A stretch of 64,000 nucleotides of DNA. It comes from Siphonodentalium dalli. Its lineage: Eukaryota > Mollusca > Scaphopoda > Gadilida > Siphonodentaliidae. The notes under the pieces are model-generated. The model ran no database searches. It was not told the origin of the DNA and worked only from the letters and a program-made list of their open reading frames with translations. The stretch's first letter is position 1. Every line of letters starts with the position of its first letter. The translations under genes and the position numbers were made by a program. Shown piece by piece: positions 57,955 through 64,000 of the stretch. The stretch is from the NCBI GenBank assembly GCA_032622095.1, contig CP136061.1, positions 18,788,991 through 18,852,990 of the forward strand, in the 5' to 3' direction.

Positions 57955-59345
57955 GACTGACTCATATCCTGGGAATTTGGTTGCTTTAATTTACCTCTTA
58001 TCTGATTTCTTCGGTATTGGAATGTCATGTGAGCATATTGCTGGAACTGACTGACAAGAAGAGCTTGAGTCTTTTTGTTTCTCGTGTAGACTGGAGGTTG
58101 TCTAACCCAGCTTCATCTATCTTTTTTGTGACTGACCGCTTTGTTCTATCTCTGTAATGTTGTTTATGAAGCTAGCAGCTCGTTTTTAACTTTCTCCCAC
58201 TTGAAGATGTATATAAGCACGTGTGGATACATGCATTATACTTATTTATGGATTGGTATAAATCATGTTTTGTCCATGCAAATATTCATGTAATTGTTAT
58301 ATGGCACCATGCTGGTTACACATGGAATTACTATGTGTTTACATTCGTGACAACACTTGGGGAATTCCAATTTGAATTAGGAATCACCATATATGGAAGT
58401 TGTAAACCACACTTGCTCACATCCAAACTGCCAAGAAAACCATCATGGTAGGACTTTACAGAAAATATGATATTGTGTCAGATGGGTATTGTTGTGAGTC
58501 GTTATTGGTAATAAACTAATTTGGGTAAATAAATCGGCATTTGGTGAAATTCAATTTTTGTTGTAACTGGATGATACGGGGACAATCGATTCAGATTGTA
58601 TACCAATAATCATTTCACTCATACTCAAGTGATATTATTTTATATTAATCCAAATTATATATATTACATAATGACAACATGGCTCTGTGGGAGACATGGC
58701 TCATAGGCCAGAGCCCTATAATAACATATACACATGTATACTAATAAAACTTAATTTTGTTGTTTGTCCGCTTGTACGACCATCAGAGCTGAAAAATTGT
58801 AAAGAGGGGCAATTGGACCCGTTATTAGATAGGACATCAGATGTCTTAAAAGGGCATTAATAATTATTTTATATAAATTTGGCTAGAGGCGACCAAATAG
58901 TTGGATCAACAGATCTGAAAATTTGCACATATGGGTAATATGACCCCGGGGAATCTCATTACTAGTAAATATGTGCAGTTGACCTCAGATGTCTTAAAAG
59001 GACACTAACAATAAAATAATTATATAACCCATACAGGGCATATATTTCATCTGATTTTGTGAGATTATTTTACGAGAATCTAGATTTGGATTCTCGCCGA
59101 AATATAAGCCCTGCCATAAGGCCAATATAAATAAATTGATAGATTTACATCCAACTTTTTTAGAAAAATGGGGCGGAAGGGCGAATTTTATTTTTTATAT
59201 TTTATTCTTCCTAACATAAACGGTCATGGTCAGTTCTAGATAGTGAAGCAGTATCCTATCTTACATGATACAAGGTGATTTAGATTGTCCAATTTGATCT
59301 AAATAGACTGACTGATTAGTGGATCATTGTAATGTAATTTGATGA
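57955..59345. other. No gene; SINE-like fragments
   Basis: AT-rich. 58,860-59,000 carries GACCCCGGGGAATCTCAT and CCTCAGATGTCTTAAAAGG, repeated with divergence at 59,780-59,930. Nothing coding recognised. Confidence 0.4.
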
Positions 59346-59591
59346 TTAACCCTGCCATGACTGGAGCTTCCGGATTTTTTGCCAATACATACTCTTATAT
59401 ATGCGAGTCACCCATAGTGAGCCTCGCATATAATCGAGAATGCATTGGCCTAACAATATTTACCTTGATCTTGTAAGCCAGTGCATTCTCTTCTATATGC
59501 ATGACTCTCAATGGGAGACTCGCATATATAAAAGGATGCACTGGCACAGGATCTTTAATGCTACATGCAGCTCCCTTCATGAAAGAGTTAA
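59346..59591. mobile_element. TTAA-flanked MITE, family D, copy 2
   Basis: TTAA at 59,346-59,349 and 59,588-59,591; left CCCTGCCATGACTGGAGCTT, right AGCTCCCTTCATGAAAGAG. It has two diverged palindromic cores in the same TATATGCGAG(T/A)C style as families B and C. A partial relative (AGAGAATGCACTGGAACAGG) lies at about 63,140. Confidence 0.7.
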
Positions 59592-60861
59592 GGCGTGAGA
59601 AAAATATTTGCATAAACGATATGCAAATAAAAAAAATTGAGGAGCGGACTGAAAATAGGGTCGGGAGGGGATGTAAATCAAGCAATATTTTTATATTGGC
59701 CTAATGGTTGCAACCTGGTTGGTCAAAATTTAAACACGGGGATAAATTGACCCATAGAGTATCATGTGGAAGATGTCGTTAACCTCAGATGACTTAAAGG
59801 GGCAAATATGAGCAAAAAAGAATGTTTCTGATCAGCTTAGGAGATATGTAGGAAAATTGGTACAGATGGGTCACCTGACCCGGGGATTGTCATGAGATAG
59901 ACATCAGATGAATTAAAGGGGGACTAATAAATGATATGGGGCGAAAAGGGGGGTACATGTTGTGCATAAAATGTTGGAGATATGCTCATAAGCAACACAA
60001 TATATACTAGTACATGTATATATATATTTAAATCAAAGAACATTTTAATATAGTCAAACGTAAAGCGAATGTGCAAGAATGTGTCGCAGACTAGCGATCA
60101 TAGAGACAACATTGTCAAAACAATCATTGATATTGCGATGTCATCATTCACAATAAGCATGTGGTGCCAAGACCCAAAAAAAGATCTCTGTTTCCGGTTG
60201 CCGACTGACCTGCTGAAATTTGGCCAACCTGAATTTTTTTTTTCAAATTAAAAACAAAATTATTGCTGATTAATGTACCGGAAAGAAAGCAGAATGTTGT
60301 TATATGGGAATATATGCTCCAAGTATCCGAAACCAAGAATGTTATACAGTTGATTAGTTGTAGCCAGGAAAAGATCTTATTTAATACAATTGATATGCTT
60401 GATTTAACGCATTTACTGACATGCATTAATTCTATCAATTTTCTCATTTTCAAGAATTTTTCAAATTTTGAGATAAATATTCATGAAAGAATCTTCCAAG
60501 TTTAATCAGATTTTAATTGAACCGTAATCTAAATTCTAATCTAATCTACATGTCATTATTTTGTTTAAATCTAATCTACATATATAAAATTCCGGCTGTC
60601 CTGGTAAGCTTGTAATTGGCTAGATTCATTGGAACTTACTGTAGTGGCATGGCTTACACCATCTAAGTTCCATCGGTGGACAATGAACGCTGTGAGTGAG
60701 TAGATTTTCAATAAAAGTAACAATTATGACCAACGCACATGTATTTATCGACTAAATACTAATATAAGTTTGAAACCATCCATTCACCTACTACATAAAG
60801 GCTACATTGTACATGTCATTTATTCTTAAAATCCGACAAATAACAGAACGTAAACACTGAC
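59592..60861. other. No gene recognised
   Basis: Contains the GGAGCGGACTGAAAATAGGG ... TATTGGCC fragment (59,640-59,703) and diverged SINE-like pieces to about 59,960. The rest is AT-rich. Confidence 0.4.
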
Positions 60862-60960
60862 TAGTGCTGGGACGGTTGGGTTTTTTTCCAAAATGGTTAA
60901 CCACAGGCATTAACCTAATCATAACCGATTAACCGCGACCATCATTACCCTAAGTACGAG
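60862..60960. mobile_element. Possible hAT-type terminus
   Basis: TAGTGCTGGGACGGTTGGG followed by GGTTAACC and ACCGATTAACCGC resembles ends of animal hAT elements. It lies about 500 bp beyond the BED exon on the side expected for that gene's 3' end. The opposite terminus is not found, so this is tentative. Confidence 0.3.
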
Positions 60961-61455
60961 ATTGAATACACTGGTCACTATATCGGCAAATATCGGTAAA
61001 AACAAGTGTTTATTACGCGTCCCGGAAACGTTGATATACTAGTACATGCGATCACAAACGATGTCTTGGTCGTACAATGCGGTCCTGTTATGGCGATCAA
61101 ATAGTGGTAAATGTGTATAAATTAATTCAGTTTTGAGCCCAAACAAACTCAAATATAATATATATTAGTAGTGCGCTAGTATATCAATGTTTACGGGAGT
61201 TCCGCACCGCATAAACAACGCTTGCTTGCAAAACCTTCAGTGACGAAATATAGTTCCTTCCTCGTGTATATCCTGGGCACAATTAGCCCAAACATGTCTA
61301 CTACAAGGTACTAAAGATAGGTATACTGTTGTTTAGTAATGTTTACTAGTGTTTGGGTATAGGTAGGTATGAATTAATCACAGTGGCTCCACGATGTTAC
61401 TTCAATTATTTTATAAACAATCGTCGTGATTCATTACACAAGCCCCAGCCAGTGT

Positions 61456-61693
61456 TTAGGAAATAAAGTTATCGAACACATCACTAGAGATTCCGGCACT
61501 CTGAGTTCCCACTCCCAGTAGGCCTATGTGTTTTTTCTGGATGTGCGACTTCATATTGGATGTTGATCCAGAATAAACGAATCGCTTTCGGCAGGCCTTG
61601 CATTCCGCCCATTTCTTGTTTTTTTTCGTCATCTTCAATTAGGAATAAATGTCCCCAAACATTTGATTTCCGTTTTTGTAGGTCTTCTGCCAT
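61456..61693 (-). pseudogene. BED zinc-finger exon of a hAT-like transposase, frameshifted
   Basis: On the minus strand it reads MAEDLQKRKSNVWGHLFLIE, then (after a frame change) KKWAECKACRKRFVYSG and STSNMKSHIQKKH. This is a BED finger with its W, C-x2-C and H-x4-H all present. The frame changes inside an A8 run near 61,621: the part before it and the finger after it are in different frames, offset by one base. The downstream frame ends at a TAG/TAA within 20 codons of the finger. BED fingers head hAT-family transposases and ZBED genes. No catalytic exon is visible nearby. The single-base shift could be a real lesion or an assembly error. Confidence 0.65.
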
Positions 61694-61714
61694 CGTTTTG
61701 AATGATAATGACAA

Positions 61715-64000
61715 AGGGGGGACAGTTTCAAGAAAACAGACAGACTATTGGTGATGTAGTAAAAGTCTAGACTTAATTCCTTTGATGTATGCCACGGTGC
61801 GCGTGCAGCCGGAACGTCAGGTAATGCCGCCAAAGGAAATTTGCATTCAATGTGTACTCTCAGGTGCCAAATAAAAGTGCTGGGTGACATTTTTACCAAA
61901 AAAAGAATAATAGTGCTGGTGTACAATAAATGTGCTGGGTTACGGATTTTACTTTTCATGGCAGTATGCTTAAAACTCAAGTCATTAAGGCTTATGTGTA
62001 CATTTATATTGTACAGGGAATCATACCAGTGCGGAGGAAGTGACATTTACATGTAGGTATTATGCATCATGTATCTTCACTATCTTGTTTACCCCATTCA
62101 TACATTATGTATGACCATGCGTGCAATTACATATTACTCATATGATGTATAGTTGGCATAGATTGTGTTACATGTTGATTGTTGTATTCTACAGTACACA
62201 CTGCACATGACTCTTTTTTCTCTTCTTGTAGGTTGTGGGGTCTTCGGGTATATATGGTTCACTATTCCGATGGTTAATTATTCTGAGGGTTCGTTATTCC
62301 GCTTTTCCATGAGGGTTCATAATTCCGACTATTTCAATATTCCGATACCTTCTATATGGCTTAGAATACAAGTAAATTCCCATGTCGCTGATAATTTGGG
62401 ATCGGAATAATGAATCAAACAAACATAACAGAAATAACCTAAATTACACACCATTTTTCCACTTTGTATACTATAGGGATTAGCCATACTTAATAAATAA
62501 TTAATTAGTTGAAAGTGTGATACACAGGTAGCATTAATGAATATGGTGCTTATGACCTCGGAATAATGGACTCTCAGAATAATTATCCCGGGTCCACTGG
62601 CAATACTCATGAGTCTCATATTAATGTCACTTAATTTACAAGTAAGAATTAAATGGGCGGTCGGTCAGGTAGTGTCATGGGGGTGTGATAGTCAGTTGCG
62701 TTATGTACCGCAATGTTTGTGAAACTCAGTTAACATTGTTGTACCGTAACTGGTCATTACACTCCCTTATAAGACATGTAGCATTCAACTTGATGTATTA
62801 TAGCACACATAATGTAGATTTAAAAGATTCCCTATTGCAGTGTCAGGGCCCTGTTGCACTGAAAGCTGCGATCAGCTAATATCAGTGATCGGACATCAAA
62901 GGTATAAAACTCATCCAGGGTCATCTCCAGGGCATATTTTATATTAGTTACATACAGAAACGAGAGGCCGATCACGATCGGCAGATGTTAACCCATCCCT
63001 TGGCGATAGTAAATTACTCTGATCGGAATTATAAATGAGAGTTTTGATGTTGAATTATAGAGTATACTGTTAGGTACTATTATAGACAATGCACATAACA
63101 CAAATTACTGGAATTTATGTGTCACTCACATTTATATAAGAGAATGCACTGGAACAGGATCTGTAATGCTGAACCACCACAGCCTTGGGTTAAATGTGAA
63201 AAGGTGACTTGGACATGCAATACTTGATCAAGAGATTCCAATATAATGATAATGTATCAAATTCTACCCACAACAGCAATCAAGATAAACATCTCACTGC
63301 TGACCGATTAATATCTGTTATACAGCAGAGTTGTTGTCAATAAATCACATGCTTATGTTAAATAGGGCAAGGAATTCAAACTAAATTAATTTTTCAACTG
63401 TGATTAGTAATAAAAGTGAACATAAACCTTTATTTTGGACTCCATTAAATTTGGGGAAAATTGGGTTAGCAAAGTCCTTAAGGGGATGGCAAAGTCTGTT
63501 TCATAAAAAATGTCTGGAAACGGGCTGACAAAATTGGTATTTTTCACATAAAAGCAGACAGAAATAGATATAACAACATAGAGATAATATATAGAGCATA
63601 TATCGTTAAAGGAGGTGCCACGATAGATGTGAGCTAAAAAGCTTTTTGTACCAGAAAAATGACTTTGAAACAGAGTATATCTGCAATATTATGTCATTGT
63701 TTTGGCATTCAAATGTGAAAAACTATAACTTCAACAGTATCATTAGGCAGCCCATTATGATAAGTGACATACCGTTAAGAGCCAAGGAGCTACTAGTATG
63801 CTTTAGATTAATGTTCACTGTATCGTTTGCAAAACGTCCGCTAAAACGTGTCAGTTTTTCTTGGGAGCCAGTCGCCATATTTCAATTGTAAACACATGTT
63901 CATGACGTTGTTGTCAATTTTTAATTCGCGGCAGGTACATGAAAATCGACCAGAAAAGCAATCCGATCCTGCAATCGGGCAAGTTTATGATATGAAATCG
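61715..64000. other. No gene; small repeats including family E copy 3
   Basis: 62,248-62,600 repeats ATTCCGA / TCGGAAT motifs in both orientations, an imperfect inverted repeat. 62,960-63,125 is collinear with the family E repeat at 11,782-11,970. A partial family D piece is at about 63,132-63,170. An open frame of 81 codons at 63,646-63,891 has no recognised feature. Confidence 0.45.

Overview
This 64-kb window is eukaryotic, AT-rich and dominated by repeats. I see no rRNA, tRNA, bacterial operon or CRISPR array, and no intact host protein gene I can name. The dispersed repeats point to a bivalve-like mollusc: bodies with a 'GGCCATAACTC' core and 'ACGGACGG' tails, a 'CACCTGAGACAAAGTCTCA' hairpin near 50.79 kb, abundant 'ACATGTACATGTA', and many short palindromic elements. 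The taxon is an inference from repeat style only; no marker gene supports it.

Left part (1-22.2 kb): intergenic sequence packed with non-autonomous DNA elements. TTAA-flanked, piggyBac-like miniature elements of three TIR families (B, C, D) share one palindromic core. TA-flanked foldback elements (family A; ten copies in the whole window) have a CAGTAATGCCC terminus. There are also SINE-like repeat bodies, a ~160-bp tandem block (16.1-17.2 kb) and a 61-bp tandem array (21.26-22.16 kb) that is open in all three forward frames without being a gene.

Middle-left (22,343-31,724): a full-length Ty3/gypsy-class LTR retrotransposon with apparently identical 534-bp LTRs, a 4-bp ATAT target duplication, a PBS and a PPT. 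Gag has a CCHC knuckle. Protease, RT, RNase H and integrase lie in the -1 frame. Gag and Pol are joined by a textbook -1 frameshift signal: TTTAAAC, 6-nt spacer, hairpin. One in-frame stop in gag and one between protease and RT interrupt otherwise intact frames. About 2.5 kb without a strong gene separates pol from the 3' LTR.

Middle (32,104-51,916): the main discovery is a candidate 19.8-kb CACTA (EnSpm) DNA transposon. It has CACTACTGCA termini in inverted orientation, a 3-bp CAA target duplication, and CATTAAA/TTTAATG-rich subterminal zones of about 0.6 kb at each end. Inside is a three-exon tnp2-type transposase (minus strand, 1061 codons plus stop, all junctions phase-consistent). An unrecognised plus-strand coding exon with 26-residue repeats is a candidate second transposon gene. 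Several miniature and foldback elements are nested in it, including in the transposase introns. It inserted at the edge of a degraded exon-like sequence (31,817-32,100).

Right part (51.9-64 kb): an old antisense relic of the same LTR, two more family A elements, a family D element split by a family B insertion, a 72-bp minisatellite, another family D element, and a BED zinc-finger exon (hAT-transposase type) broken by a one-base shift in an A8 run. The rest is AT-rich sequence with small repeats.
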